From assembly GCA_037974335.1 (NCBI GenBank), contig CM075760.1, positions 56,662,890 to 56,726,889 of the forward strand: a stretch of 64,000 nt of DNA, written 5' to 3'. Positions 1-10,438 of this stretch are shown piece by piece. Origin of the DNA: Prionace glauca. Taxonomy: Eukaryota > Chordata > Chondrichthyes > Carcharhiniformes > Carcharhinidae. Below the pieces are notes generated by a model that was not told the DNA's origin, made no database searches, and saw only the letters and a program-made list of their open reading frames with translations. The translations under genes and the position numbers were made by a program. Each line of letters begins with the position of its first letter. Position 1 is the first letter of the stretch.

Positions 1-1607
1 GGGGCTGATTGTGGACAACTCCCCAGGACCGGATGGAATGCATCCGAGGGTTCTGAAAGAAATGGCGGAGGTGATAGTGGATGCCTTGGTGATTATTTTC
101 CAGACGTCGCTGGATTCCGGGGAAGTGCCGGAAGATTGGAAAACGGCTAATGTTACGCCGTTGTTTAAGAAGGGTGCCAGGCAAAAGGCGGGGAATTACA
201 GGCCGGTTAGTTTAACGTCTGTGGTAGGTAAAATGTTAGAAACCGTCATTAAGGAGGAAATAGCGAGGCATCTTGAGGGGAATTGCTTGATAGGGTGGAC
301 GCAACACGGTTTCATTAAAGGGAAGTCGTGTCTGACAAATTTACTGGAGTTCTATGAGGATGTGTCTAGGGCAGTGGATGGAGGAGAGCCGGTGGATGTG
401 GTCTTTCTGGATTTTCAGAAGGCGTTTGACAAGGTACCTCACAAGAGGTTATTGCAGAAGGTCAGGGGACATGGAGTTGGGGGTAGGGTGTTAGCGTGGA
501 TAGAGGATTGGTTGTCAAATAGGAGGCAGAGAGTGGGGGTCAATGGATGCTATTCGGATTGGCGGTTGGTGACTAGTGGGGTGCCCCAGGGGTCGGTGCT
601 GGGGCCTCAGCTATTTACCATTTATATAGATGATCTGGAGGAGGGAACCGAGTGCAGGGTGTCGAAATTTGCTGATGACACCAAGATTGGGGGAAAGGCA
701 AATTGTGCGGAGGGTGTGGAGAGTCTGCAGAAGGATCTAGATAGGCTGGGCGAATGGGCCAGGAAATGGCAAATGGAATTTAATGTTGGCAAGTGTGAGG
801 TGGTCCACTTTGGTAGGAGGAATGGTAGGAAGGACTATTACTTACGGGGCGAAAAACTGCAGCAGGCGACGGTGCAGACGGACCTCGGGGTTCTTGTGCA
901 TGAGTCGCAAAAACCCAGCTTGCAGGTGCAGCAGGTGGTCAGGAAGGCGAATGGGATGGTGGCCTTCATAGCGAGGGGGATTGAATATAAAAGTAGGGAG
1001 GTCTTGCTGCAGCTGTATAGGGCATTGGTGAGGCCGCAGCTGGAGTACTGTGTGCAGTTTTGGGCGCCGCACCTGCGCAAGGATATTTTGGCCCTGGAGG
1101 GAGTGCAGAGGAGGTTTACTCGGCTGATACCGGAGTTGAGGGGATTGAGCTATGAGGAGAGGCTGAATAAACTAGGCTTGTACTCGTTAGAGTTTAGAAG
1201 AATGAGGGGAGATCTCATTGAGACGTATAAGATGATGAATGGGATGGATAGGATAGAGGTGGAGAGACTGTTCCCGCTCAAAAAAGACAGTAGGACTAGG
1301 GGGCACAGCCTCAAGATAAAGGGGGGGCGGTTTAGAACAGAGTTGAGGAGGAACTTCTTCACTCAAAGGGTGGTGAATCTCTGGAATTCTCTGCCCGTTG
1401 AAGTGGTGGAGGCTGCCTCGCTAAATATTTTTAAGAAACGGGTTGATGGGTTTTTGATAAGAGAAGGGATTAAGGGTTATGGGGAGAGGGCGGGAAGGTG
1501 GAGCTGAGTCACGACAGATCAGCCATGATCTTATTGAATGGCGGGGCAGGCTCGAAGGGCCAGATGGCCTACTCCTGCTCCTATTTCTTATGTTCTTATG
1601 TTCTTAT
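1..1607 (+). mobile_element. Young CR1-like LINE, 3' portion, cut by window start
   Basis: Non-LTR retrotransposon fragment running from the window edge through the reverse transcriptase ORF and a short 3' UTR into a tail of TTCTTATG-type repeats ending near 1607. An octamer-like 3' microsatellite instead of poly-A is a hallmark of the CR1 clade. Copies at 21.2, 37.0, 41.9 and 53.2 kb are nearly identical over the shared parts, so the subfamily was active recently. It sits just upstream of the V exon at 1818, probably inside that gene's leader intron. Confidence 0.93.
2..1507 (+). CDS. CR1-like ORF2, reverse transcriptase part (5' end outside window)
   Basis: Open from the window edge, so the native start is not visible. 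It encodes the reverse transcriptase and C-terminal region of a CR1-type ORF2. Counting residues from base 11, SPGPDG opens the RT, FLDFQKAFD is at about 132-140, [11 protein letters not shown] at about 189-199, and the catalytic FADD box (the YxDD equivalent) at about 220-223. The frame stays open to the natural stop at 1505-1507. The endonuclease part would lie upstream. It acts in trans or cis on LINE RNA by target-primed reverse transcription. Confidence 0.92.
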   Translation, partial: GLIVDNSPGPDGMHPRVLKEMAEVIVDALVIIFQTSLDSGEVPEDWKTANVTPLFKKGARQKAGNYRPVSLTSVVGKMLETVIKEEIARHLEGNCLIGWTQHGFIKGKSCLTNLLEFYEDVSRAVDGGEPVDVVFLDFQKAFDKVPHKRLLQKVRGHGVGGRVLAWIEDWLSNRRQRVGVNGCYSDWRLVTSGVPQGSVLGPQLFTIYIDDLEEGTECRVSKFADDTKIGGKANCAEGVESLQKDLDRLGEWARKWQMEFNVGKCEVVHFGRRNGRKDYYLRGEKLQQATVQTDLGVLVHESQKPSLQVQQVVRKANGMVAFIARGIEYKSREVLLQLYRALVRPQLEYCVQFWAPHLRKDILALEGVQRRFTRLIPELRGLSYEERLNKLGLYSLEFRRMRGDLIETYKMMNGMDRIEVERLFPLKKDSRTRGHSLKIKGGRFRTELRRNFFTQRVVNLWNSLPVEVVEAASLNIFKKRVDGFLIREGIKGYGERAGRWS

Positions 1608-1817
1608 AACTGTATATGCGTTTGTCTGTAATAGAAAACCTATATGGTGAAAGAGAGAATATGTTTTTGTGATTGTGTGTGACAGAGAGAGAATGTATTT
1701 TCGTCTGTAGGGGTGCATGCGTTTGAGCGAGAGAGAAATTTTGCTCAAAACGTGTTTCATTTTTAATCAAAAACACATCTAAAAATTATGTTTGTCGCAT
1801 TCTGTTACTTTTTCCAG
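1608..1817 (+). other. Probable leader-to-V intron remainder of the first V segment
   Basis: This stretch ends in a pyrimidine-rich tract and TTTTTCCAG immediately before the V exon. I see no convincing leader exon (short ATG-headed hydrophobic ORF with a phase-1 donor), so the leader either lies upstream of the CR1 insertion outside the window or is lost. Confidence 0.4.
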
Positions 1818-2125
1818 CGCAGAGCCGGCCGGATGAACTTCTCCAAAAGCCCGCAGTAGTAGCAGGAAATGAAGGGGATACCGTGGTGTTGTCCTGTCAC
1901 TACCCCGCCACATACACAAAAGCTTACCTATATTGGTATGTACAGTACCCGGGACAGGGCCTTCAGTACATGCTGGCCAGACATACTGCTGGAGGTGACA
2001 AGAACGCACCGGCATTTGGAAAGCGGTTTTCTGCTGTACAGAATAGAACTAACACAAACATCCCTTTGAACATCACAGACACTCAGCTTTCTGACTCAGC
2101 CATGTATTATTGCGCGGCGACGAAG
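1818..2125 (+). pseudogene. TCR alpha/delta-type V exon, no recognisable RSS
   Basis: From the acceptor AG at 1816-1817 the exon reads in phase 1. It has an EGDTVVLSC first framework with Cys at 1895, the core LYWYVQYPGQGLQY, FGKRFSA, and the SDSAMYYCAA end of framework 3 with the second Cys at 2111. This is the layout of TRAV/TRDV exons. The 3' flank begins CACCAAA, and no nonamer lies 12 or 23 bases further on, so the recombination signal looks lost. No leader exon is visible because a CR1 lies upstream. The exon itself has no stop. It could be functional only if a leader exists beyond the window and a divergent RSS works; I favour a pseudogene. Confidence 0.75.
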
Positions 2126-2477
2126 CACCAAATTGCCACTGCCAGGGGCGGCATGTATTCCATGGATCCCTTAATTGTCCTGAAAATAAATGGTTTGCTA
2201 CTGGGTTCAGAGATTTGTTCAGAGTCAATCTGGAGTCGCATGTCGGTCAGGTTAAAGAAGGACGGCGGTGTTCTCGCCTAACGCCCTGAGGGACATTGTT
2301 GAGTAAATTACTTTTCCATGTCAAACGATGAAAATTCACGATCACCATTATTGATATCAATTTTCAATCACGGGCTTTGTTAATTTAACGTTTACCAGTT
2401 TCAAATGTTAGAATTGAATCAATTGGTGTGGAAGATAAACGTGGCCCTCTGACTAATTAGCGGAATGATGTTCTCAC

Positions 2478-2605
2478 ATAGAACACTACAGCACAAACAG
2501 GCCCTTCGGTCCACAATTTGCACCGATCACATCCCTACCTACCAGGCCATAGAACTATCTGTAACTCCAAATCCCATAGTTAACATGTCCACTGTTTTCT
2601 CGACA
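2478..2605 (-). mobile_element. CR1-like LINE 3' end fragment
   Basis: Contains the reverse complement of the common CR1 3' motif (GGCCCTTCGGTCC, then GCACCGATCACATC), as in the longer copy ending at 11164. The fragment is short and diverged. Confidence 0.7.
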
Positions 2606-3888
2606 AGGGATGTTATTTTCGAGACAATGCAACAATGACTGCATTGCGAAAGTACCATATTGGCTATAACATGTTTTAGGATAACTGGTGGTGCTGAAAT
2701 ATATTTGGTTCCAGTTTCCAGTTCTCCAAAATGGCTTAACTTTTAATGATTTATCTGATGATTTTGCTGCTGATTATGAACACTATAAAGCGCTGAAAGT
2801 TTTTCTTAGTCTCCAACACTGACGTTACACAAAGTGTTGGTGTTTCATATGCCCTATTAAAACGTTTCCCCTTCTCTGTTCTGATCTTGATTAGTCCAAT
2901 TTATTTTTCAATTACTTGAAATTGAGTTAAATAATGTGATCATCAGAATGAACTTCGAGCGGAAATCTGTGGTCTCAGTAGCATTTGCAGCAACTGAATA
3001 TTTTTCTACGCACACCCTTACACTCAGTTATTGTTTCTATCAGGCGTTACACGTAGATGTGAAACTGCCGTTAGAACCGGAAGTGCACCTGTAGCTGACT
3101 GAGGTAACTGGGACCGCAACTGCCAATCTCAGCTATGGCAGCAGCGAGGAGCTGCACCTCCCGAGCTAGCTGTTAAACTGACAACGGTGCATTTTTTTTC
3201 CTCAAAGAAGATTCATTCGGGTAAATGTGACAGAATGAGCATTTCATTCATTGGAAGACTGATTTTGCAAGTTAAGTTCATAGTGAGAACGTAAGGTAAA
3301 AAAAACTCTGCTGAAAAAGTGCTAACTGAAAGTTGAGCAGAATTGTCCATAAGTCAAATTATAAACTTATAAATCCCTTTGAATTTGTGTAATATTAATC
3401 CCAGATACTGAAAATCGTGCCTGAACTAAACAGTGATAAAAGATCCGTTATCTACAATATATTCCCTGCAAGTTATCAATGTGTGTCACAATCTGTGTTC
3501 GCTATGTCGTACATACGACATCAGTGAATTTCAATCTATCGCTGTTAAATTAAAGCAATCCGAGTTTTCAGCAGTGCCAGTGATTACTGTACGTTCAGTG
3601 TGTGAATCGCGGCATTGTGCATTGATGCCATTGAATGATACATGTTACTTCCTTCTAAATATCATTATCCCCTTTGAAATTTCAATCTTTGCAGTTTGTG
3701 CGATTGGATCAGTTACTGCCCGAATTTCAGGAGACTGGCGGCTGTCCCCTACTCCAAACACTGAATGATATGACACATGAGCGGGAGCAGAAGAAGGAGA
3801 CACCGAGCCTCAATACGGGTAGAACCAGCGGTAACACATTGCCAGTGTCTGCAGTTTTCTAAGTACATACACGTAAAGACAAACGACA
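2606..3888. other. Unassigned flank upstream of the second V segment
   Basis: AT-rich, without a recognised gene or repeat. The last few hundred bases should hold the promoter and 5' UTR of the V segment starting at 3889, but I see no canonical octamer or TATA box. The base-2126 to 2477 stretch before the CR1 fragment is likewise featureless. Confidence 0.4.
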
Positions 3889-3934
3889 ATGTGGTTGTTC
3901 GGTATCTGTGCCATGTTTGGAGCGTTTATTGCAG
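3889..3934 (+). CDS. Leader exon of TCR V segment (second V)
   Basis: The start codon at 3889 opens a hydrophobic leader, MWLFGICAMFGAFIA plus one base, followed by donor GTAATT. The exon is 46 nt, 15 codons plus one base, so the splice is phase 1 as in all immunoglobulin and TCR V leaders. A 95-bp intron separates it from the V exon. The peptide acts as the signal sequence of the receptor chain. Confidence 0.85.
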
Positions 3935-4029
3935 GTAATTAATTTGGATGCAATTTTGAATAAACCGCGAACAGCACTTTGGTATCTAGTCACAGTTTAA
4001 TGTTTGACTCTGCTTCTCATTAAATCCAG

Positions 4030-4336
4030 GTTTCAGTCAGGAATTCTCTGTCACCCAACACCCTCCAACAGTGATTAGGACAGAAGGAGGCATTTCAACT
4101 TTAAACTGCATCTACTTCACGACAGAAGATTCCTTCAATTTGTTCTGGGTCCGGCAATTCCCTGGGAGAGAACCACAAATACTAATTCGCAGATTTTCGG
4201 TTGGTTACGAAATTAAAGCGGATTTTGCTCGAAGCCGTTTCTCCTCTGGGCTGGACATTTCTAATGGAAGGTTTAGCTTAACCGTGTCCAAATTACAGCT
4301 CTCTGATACAGCCATGTACTACTGCGCGCTGACTCT
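4030..4336 (+). CDS. TCR alpha/delta-type V exon, looks functional
   Basis: Acceptor AAATCCAG at 4022-4029, then a phase-1 exon. It has GFSQEFSVTQHPPTV, the first Cys in STLNC, WVRQFPGREPQIL, a long second complementarity region, RFSSGLDISNGRFSLTV, and SDTAMYYCALT with the second Cys. No stop and no frame break. The WVRQ core is reminiscent of IgH VH, but the LQLSDTAMYYCAL framework 3 and the 23-RSS fit TRAV/TRDV better. Whether it is used as alpha or delta cannot be told without the J and C segments. It is the best-preserved plus-strand V here. Confidence 0.88.
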
Positions 4337-4375
4337 CACAGCGATATCAACCTGTTCAACACTCGTGCAATAACT
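4337..4375 (+). promoter_or_regulatory. 23-bp-spacer recombination signal sequence
   Basis: Heptamer CACAGCG (consensus CACAGTG, 6 of 7), a spacer of exactly 23 bases (4344-4366), then GCAATAACT at 4367-4375, matching the consensus ACAAAAACC at 6 of 9 positions. RAG recombinase would cut at 4336/4337. Confidence 0.85.
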
Positions 4376-4837
4376 GGAGGATCTGTGACATAGAGCTTAG
4401 CTCTACATGCGGCTGGTCAGACTAACAATGAATGGAATATTAATGGATAAATGATGTGAGGCAATCGTCACAGGATAAACAGGACCGAGCTTTTCAGAAA
4501 TATTTTCATTGCAACCAATATCGGGATCCTCATCGAACCAGCAACTGAAGCTGTTCTGTACAATGCATAGAGTTCGATATTCTTTTTCACTCGTCAGCAA
4601 TCTAAAGTCAAATCAAGATCTATTAGGCACTATTTCAAGCGAAATGCTAAAGATGTTCTAAAGCGGTTGATTTTATATATGCTTTAATGAATAATGACGT
4701 TTCTTCGATTAAGCCAAGACTGGGTGAGTGTCGTTCAAATAAATTGAAAGTATTTCAAGGTGATTATGGAAGTTCAATTCACTGCGGTCAGATTTCCTGG
4801 TTGGATGGTTGCTTTAGTGGCCAGCAATGTTTTAGCA

Positions 4838-4905
4838 GTGAGCTTGCACATTCTCCCCGTCTCTGTAAGGGTATCCGCCGGGTGTTCTAGCTTCCTCCAC
4901 AGAGA
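4838..4905 (+). repeat. tRNA-headed SINE, internal fragment
   Basis: Carries the SINE body motif GCACATTCTCCCCGTCTCTG and the following CCGGGTG-T-TTCCTCC stretch seen in the full copies at 20.6 and 51.7 kb. It is followed to about 5010 by two loose copies of a GATACTGGGGCATA motif. The 4376-4837 stretch before it holds nothing I recognise. Confidence 0.65.
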
Positions 4906-5087
4906 CGTACAGGCGCACAGCAGATACTGGGGCATACACAGATACAGTGGATCACACAAAATTAGGGCCATTCACACAGAGATACTGGGGCATAAACATA
5001 AACAAGGGCTCAAAAACATGCTGTTAGGTTGATTCGTGTAACAAACTGTCTCTAAATTAGTCTTCCCTCAATCTTCCCCAATAGGCG

Positions 5088-5375
5088 TAGGCAAAGGCCA
5101 TAGGTAGAGGAGGGCACTCATAATGTTAAAATGGCGGCGCGTTGGGCCGAAGGGCCTGTTTCCTGTGCTGTGTTGGTCTTTGTTCTTTGGATTAGCCATG
5201 GTAAACTGGACCCCCATTTTCCCAAGATTTACCATGCGTGGGGTTTCTGGGGTAGGGCGGGGCGAGGGCTCTTCAGGGAGTTGTTGTATTAGAAAGATGC
5301 TCTGTCAAAGTCGGTGCAGCCTCCATGGGACCAGCGCCCGTCCTTTGCTCTGTATGGCTTCTATGATTATATGAA
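5088..5375 (+). repeat. CR1 3' end fragment followed by a SINE 3' tail
   Basis: Bases 5088-5195 match a CR1 3' terminus (GGGCCGAAGGGCCTGT, then TTCTTTGTTCTTTG). Bases 5205-5375 resemble the 3' half of the local SINE, including TGGGGTTTCTGGG and a CTATGATTATATG end. Two independent short fragments in tandem. Confidence 0.6.
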
Positions 5376-5659
5376 CGCCGTAATTGACAGCTCAGCAAAG
5401 TCAAAAAACGTGATCAGCCGAACAGGTATTTCTGTCTCACTCAGACGGGGTACTTGCTCTGTGAAACATGACAATTTCTGTCAATATGGCTTTGGATGAA
5501 ACGAAATGCTGTTGATTTGGGGGTAGTGTCTTCTGAGCTTTTAGCATGTTTATGTCGGCGCGTAACAACACATTGTTGTCACATTTACTGTTGCTGCCAC
5601 ATTGAATGAAAGAAGTCAAATGCTTTGAGTGATCACTTGCAGCAGGGTTCTGGGTTTTG

Positions 5660-5731
5660 GCTTCACTGGTGTAATGATGAGCACTCTGGACTTTGAATCC
5701 AGCGTGCCGCGTTCAAACCTCAGTTGAAATT
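5660..5731 (+). tRNA. tRNA-Gln(TTG)-like pseudogene
   Basis: The core matches vertebrate tRNA-Gln: TGGTGTAATG, GAGCACTCTGGA, loop CTTTGAA with anticodon TTG, TCCAGCG, and a GTTCAAAC B box. The anticodon stem CTGGA/TCCAG is perfect, but the T stem and the acceptor stem each contain mismatches. It is therefore probably a decayed copy rather than a working gene. Confidence 0.65.
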
Positions 5732-6120
5732 TGTTTTGCTAAAACCGCCAATTGGTCTGCTGAAGGACATTGTATTTAAAATTCAGGAAAGTGGAATTTT
5801 AAATACTGAGGAAATCTCAGCAAATATCTCCAAAATCACATTGCAGACGATGCAGTAAATGACTTTCCTGGTGTCATTGCATCATCCCCAGCGAACGATT
5901 GCACAAGAATGCAAAGCTGTTAGGGCAGATGAGCCACAGCGGGCAGAGGGTCCACCTACAAGTGGCACTCACTCACTCATCTGTCCCAATGTAACCAAGA
6001 GGTGGGATGATGTGAACAGTCTCTCCTCTGAAGTTCCAACTCGGATTCAATGGCCAGAGTGCTAAACTTTATACAATTAAACTGACAGGACGCTGCCTAA
6101 CGCATGAGGACTTTCTCCCA

Positions 6121-6226
6121 AAACACACACACACACACACATACAGATACACAAGCACACAATCACACACACACATACACAAGCACACAATCATACACAC
6201 ATACACACACATACACAGCCTAAGAG
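6121..6226. repeat. (CA)n-rich microsatellite
   Basis: Imperfect CACACA/CACATA/CACAAT repeats over about 100 bp. The 5732-6120 stretch before it has no recognised feature. Confidence 0.9.
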
Positions 6227-6254
6227 ACATCTTTGGGGTGTGGAAGGAAACCGG

Positions 6255-6312
6255 AGCACCCAGAATAGAGCCAACGTTTCGAGTCCAGGTGACCCTTCAT
6301 CAGAGCTAAGAA
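6255..6312 (+). mobile_element. Half of a palindromic MITE
   Basis: The motif CAACGTTTCGAGTCCAGGTGACCCTTCATCAGAGC is the middle part of the element that appears with both inverted ends near 23.8 kb and as half copies at 7.6 and 63.3 kb. Confidence 0.6.
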
Positions 6313-6612
6313 CAAAGAGTATCAGCAGGCAGTCAAGAGAACAAATGGTATGATGGTCTTCATTGCGAAAGGACTTCATTGAAGGGATTGGGTGTTTCCC
6401 TGAAATTTTACGTGGCAACCAGAATATTACGTGCAGTTTTGGTGTCCTTATCAGACCAAGGATATCCTGGTTATGGAAGAGGAGTTTCACCAGGCTGATT
6501 CCTGGATGACATATTTGTCACATGACGAGAGATTAAATGAATTAGGATTGACTTCATTGAACTTACTGAAGTTGAACTGAGACACAAATCAGGTCAGGTG
6601 GACTAGAATGTT
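6313..6612 (+). mobile_element. Old CR1/L3-type LINE relic
   Basis: Degraded RT C-terminal region: GGTCTTCATTGCGAAAGG (a VFIAKG reading) followed by distant matches to the ordered motifs of the intact CR1 copies. It adjoins the 3' end of the receptor exon at 6629. Confidence 0.5.
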
Positions 6613-6628
6613 AAAATCATGTTTGATT

Positions 6629-7548
6629 TTAGTCTTTTGATCTCTTATATAATTTAACAATTAAAAACAGTGGATATTTCATTCCGTTCTTTAATTCCTC
6701 TCTGAACTTGCTCTGGGGCCCTGCGTAAATGAAAGGGTTGATGCAGCAACTCAAGAGCTGAAGCATATATCCGTATTCCTCTAGGACAAATGTAGACTGG
6801 CTGACATTAGCACCTGAGAAATAAGTCACCTTCGCTATTCGGACGTAAAGGATGGTGATAAAGAATATGAAATATAAGATGATGAAACTCCCTGAAATGG
6901 CAAAGAGTAAAACAATAGATTTTCGCCTGTTTTCCAGCTCTGGGTCACTTTGTTTCTCTCCATTGTTTCCAGTCCGTAGTCTCTTACGAGCCCTACTGGC
7001 CGCTATAATGTGTCTTACAGTCAGAGCATTGAGTAGTAAAATTAGAATGAATGGGAGATAAGGGGTTAAAATACTCTGAATCCCGTCAAATGCAACCCAT
7101 TCAGGTGCGGTATAAAAAGTTGATTTTATGCCGCAGAACCAGGGTACGTTGTTAATTATGACGAAAGGTTCATATATAAAATATAAGAAAGAATTTTTGA
7201 AACAGCTCAGTATGGACACGATTGTTATGACCCGTGCAGATGTCTTCACAGTGCAGTATTTGATTTTCAGCTTCTGACAACAAATGGCTATAAATCGATC
7301 AAAGGTGAAAGCCACGGTTAACCAGGCGGAACTGTCTATTGCAGCATAATTGAGGACACAACGAAAACTGCACGCTGGCGTGATGGACAGAAAACTGAAT
7401 GGGAAATAGATACCAGCAATCCTGTTCAATATCACAAAGCTCACAAGGAGCAGTAGATCAGTCGCCGCCATGGAAACAAGATAGCAAGTGATACAGCTGG
7501 ACAGACCACATCTTCCTCTTGACAAGATCACAATCACTACTAAGTTAG
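6629..7548 (-). CDS. GPR139-like class A GPCR, main exon
   Basis: On the minus strand an acceptor TTTATTACAG precedes an exon starting CTAACTTAGTAG in phase 1. It encodes the rest of TM1 through TM7 to a stop at 6629-6631. Motifs: NLVVIVILSRG (TM1 end), CYLVSMAATDLLLL (TM2), FDRFIAICCQKLK in place of DRY at the end of TM3, a basic third loop with RARKRLR and ENRRKS, and CCINPFIYAGPQSKF (NPxxY) in TM7. This pattern is typical of GPR139/GPR142-like receptors, which are plasma-membrane G-protein-coupled receptors. The first exon, encoding the extracellular N-terminus and a YYP...GVP segment, should lie at higher coordinates on this strand; I did not find it. The exon has no stop or frameshift. 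The ligand is not predictable here. Confidence 0.85.
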
Positions 7549-7584
7549 CTGTAATAAAGAACGACATAGAGATTGAGCAAGACT

Positions 7585-7721
7585 AAACAGAAATGCTGAA
7601 AGCCAAAAGCAAAATAGTGCGGGCTGCTGGAATCTGAAACGAAAAGACGACTGACAGTATCTGCGGGGAAAAATAGAGCCAATGTTTCGAGTCCAGGTGA
7701 CACTTCATCAGAGCTAAGATT
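7585..7721 (+). mobile_element. Half of a palindromic MITE
   Basis: Shares the GCTGGAATCTGAAAC and GTTTCGAGTCCAGGTGACACTTCATCAG motifs with the elements at 6.26, 23.8 and 63.3 kb. Confidence 0.6.
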
Positions 7722-8130
7722 GACTTCATTGAAGTTGAGACGAGAGGAAGGGGATCTGATGAGACTTACAAATTTCAAACAGAATTAGACAGGGTGGGTT
7801 CAAATAGAATATTCTCCATGGTAGGGGAGTCCAGAACTAGGGGTGTGAGGTTAAGAACTGAGGTGAGGAGAAAGTTCTTCACAGGAGAACGTTGAATGTG
7901 TGGCAAGCACTACAATAGTAAGCAGTAGAGGCCAAAACATCGTGTGAGTTCAGGAAGAAATGTATAGCTCGTGTTTCTAAAGGGATCTGGGGATAGAGCA
8001 AGAAGGTGGGACGACAATGTCGATTCTGATGATCAGCCACTATCAGAATGAATAGTGGAGCAGGCTCGCCAGGTAAATTGGTCTACTCCTGCTTCTCTTT
8101 CTATGTTACTTTTCTATATTTCTATGTTGT
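7722..8130 (+). mobile_element. Old CR1/L3-type LINE 3' end
   Basis: Reads through decayed 3' motifs seen in better copies: GTCCAGAACTAGGGG, GAGGTGAGGAGAAAGTTCTTCAC, TGATCAGCCACTATCAGAATGAATAG, and GGAGCAGGCTCGCC. It ends in short TTCTATG-like repeats. Confidence 0.7.
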
Positions 8131-10182
8131 GGAAACGACTTAACGATGCAGGCATCTGATATTGTGTAATGTGGCAGGACTGATTCGTAGCATCATACTA
8201 AATGCTTCTCCTGCAGAAGCCATGTGGTTGAATTAGTCAGAAAATAAATCAACCTAAATGAAGCCTATAACATTGTTATCATGTGAAAAACTGGATAATT
8301 TGTGTTGGCTAATTAGATTAAAGCATAGTGCCAGAAATAACAGATGGAAACAAGCAAGAAACAATCAAGAAAATCAACAAGAATGAATGCTATTGAAAAT
8401 CAAAAACTCAGCGAGAAATATTCACCCAATCTTGCTATTTAACTAAAGGAATACATAGTGTCATAAGAAGGGCTTCGAATGCTGTAAAAAAATGTGGAAA
8501 GTCTGAGGATTGGTAGCGTTTAATAAAACAGCAATGTAACAATGTAAAATTGGTCTTTCTCGTAAACTTTGTGCAGCAAATGGATTAAAGATGTCTTTCA
8601 ACCGTTGTGCAGAATTTGGCGTGACCATAACTGTATCTTTGCATTATATCGCCAATTTAAAGGGGGAAATACTGAAATTTGTGGCAGAACAGTTAAGGGT
8701 GGCTATGCTTGTTCCTTTTATGAGAGTATCGTCTAGGATGAGTAGCTGACTACATTTTGTCGATATTTTCCGGAGTTCGGATGAATAGGGTTTAATCTCA
8801 TTAAAATATTCAGTTTTGTGAAGGACATTGACAGGAAAGAAACTGACAGGCGTTTACAATGGTTGGAGAATCTACAGTACGGGGGCACAGATTACAATTA
8901 ACAGGACGATCATTTACCTCTGCAGTGACAATAAATATTTTCATTAAGGACCAGTAAAGCATTGTAATATTCTAATGTAGACGACAATGCCAGCAACATC
9001 ATTTCAATAAATAAATTCATGATATTCTTTTGGCATAATTTAATGGTTCAATAATCAGTACACAATTAATTATCTGTGGAAAATGCTGTCACGTAACTAT
9101 CTAACACACTTTTATATTGTGCGAACAGTGTGACAATTAACTCACATGACGAGGGTAAGCTTCCGATAATTCACACAGGGCAGCATTAACAACACAGTAA
9201 GTTAAAATTACTTCGTTTTCACGTGCAACGATTTGTCAAAAACATGTTTTCAAATCAGAATGGATGTACTTTCACAACGAAATCATAGTTTGGTTATTTC
9301 CCTGGAGCTTGGATGTGAGTAACATATTGACATTTAATGTAAACTGGCATGATAATGTAGCGATTACATGGCAGTATCATCAGCACTAACATAATATAAA
9401 TGCATGTACCTTAATGACAATGTACTATTCTAGCCAAGGTAATTGTGCTAGTAGATTGAATAAATAAGTAGGCTAACTACATATACTGCCTGTCATCCTT
9501 ACGGTAATTCACCCACTAAGACACTGGGGAAAATAAGTCACACTGTGATAACACAGTTAATGTTCAAACATGCTTACAACGTATCTAACACAACAGAACT
9601 ACAATTACACTGTGTAAACAGTCTGATAAGTCACACAAAATAGCAGTTTAATGACAGAACACAACCAGACATTCACTTTGAAGAAAACTGCAGAGGAAGA
9701 TTGGAAAATATAATGAAAGAGACACATCGTTTAGAAGAGCAATCAATACATCAACACATTCCCCAAAATAACGCCATAATACTTAACCTGGAACTCCGAT
9801 AGAGGCAAGGACAGGATAATAAACGGCATACTGCAATCCTTGTGGTGTTCCGTGCATTGCTAACAGAATCTCTCAACACGTTGTTTATTCCAGTCACTAC
9901 TTGTCAGATTTATACGCGATGTCAGCCTCCAGGGACATCATTAACTTGTTTGGATGTTTTAAACTTTATTGGGGTTTAGTGCAGCTGCCGTCAGACTTGT
10001 ACTTTATGCTCAGATGAAAGGGAAGATCGATTTCATGGAAGTAGCGGACCTGGTTATATTTGAAATTTAAAGTCCATTGTGGAATCGCATTGACTTCTCT
10101 AAAAATGTAATGAAAATTAAAGCAGATGATTGAGTCATGAAAATGTGAATGAACCTTCGTGTCTGAAGCATTAGGTTAGGGG
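8131..10182. other. Featureless AT-rich stretch
   Basis: About 2 kb with no long open frame, no recognised repeat, no splice-flanked V exon and no tRNA. I cannot assign any function. Confidence 0.6.
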
Positions 10183-10395
10183 GCGGCACGACACCACAGT
10201 ACCACAGTGATTAGCACTGCTGCTTCACAGTTCTAGGGACCTGGGTTCGATTCCTGGCTCAGGTCACTGTCTTTGTGGAGTCTGCACATTCTTCTATTGT
10301 CTGCGTGGGTTTCCTCCAGGTGCTTCGCTTTCCTCCCATAGTCTAAAGATGTGTGGGTTAGGTTGATTGGCCATGCTATTTTCTTGCCCAATCTT
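10183..10395 (+). repeat. tRNA-headed SINE, 5' two thirds
   Basis: Contains the tRNA-like A box (GATTAGCACTGCTGC) and B box (GGGTTCGATTCC), then GTCTGCGTGGGTTTCCTCC and GTGGGTTAGGTTGATTGGCC. The 3' part is missing; CR1 sequence begins about 40 bp later. Confidence 0.85.
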
Positions 10396-10438
10396 AACTG
10401 AATCTGGTATTTCCTGGGGATAATTATTTGCTCTGACT

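Noticed and set aside
838-1080. Cysteine-rich minus-strand ORFs opposite the CR1 reverse transcriptase
   Set aside because: They are antisense shadows of the RT frame and recur opposite every young CR1 copy.
3040-3185. Possible V exon remnant after a TTTCTATCAG acceptor-like site
   Set aside because: One reading (TEVTGTATANLSYGS) vaguely resembles a first framework, but the Cys is missing, there is no Trp core or YYC, and stops interrupt it. Too weak to list.
3433-3768. 111-codon ORF upstream of the second V segment
   Set aside because: Starts at a non-ATG codon, has no recognisable domain, and base composition is like the surrounding noncoding DNA.
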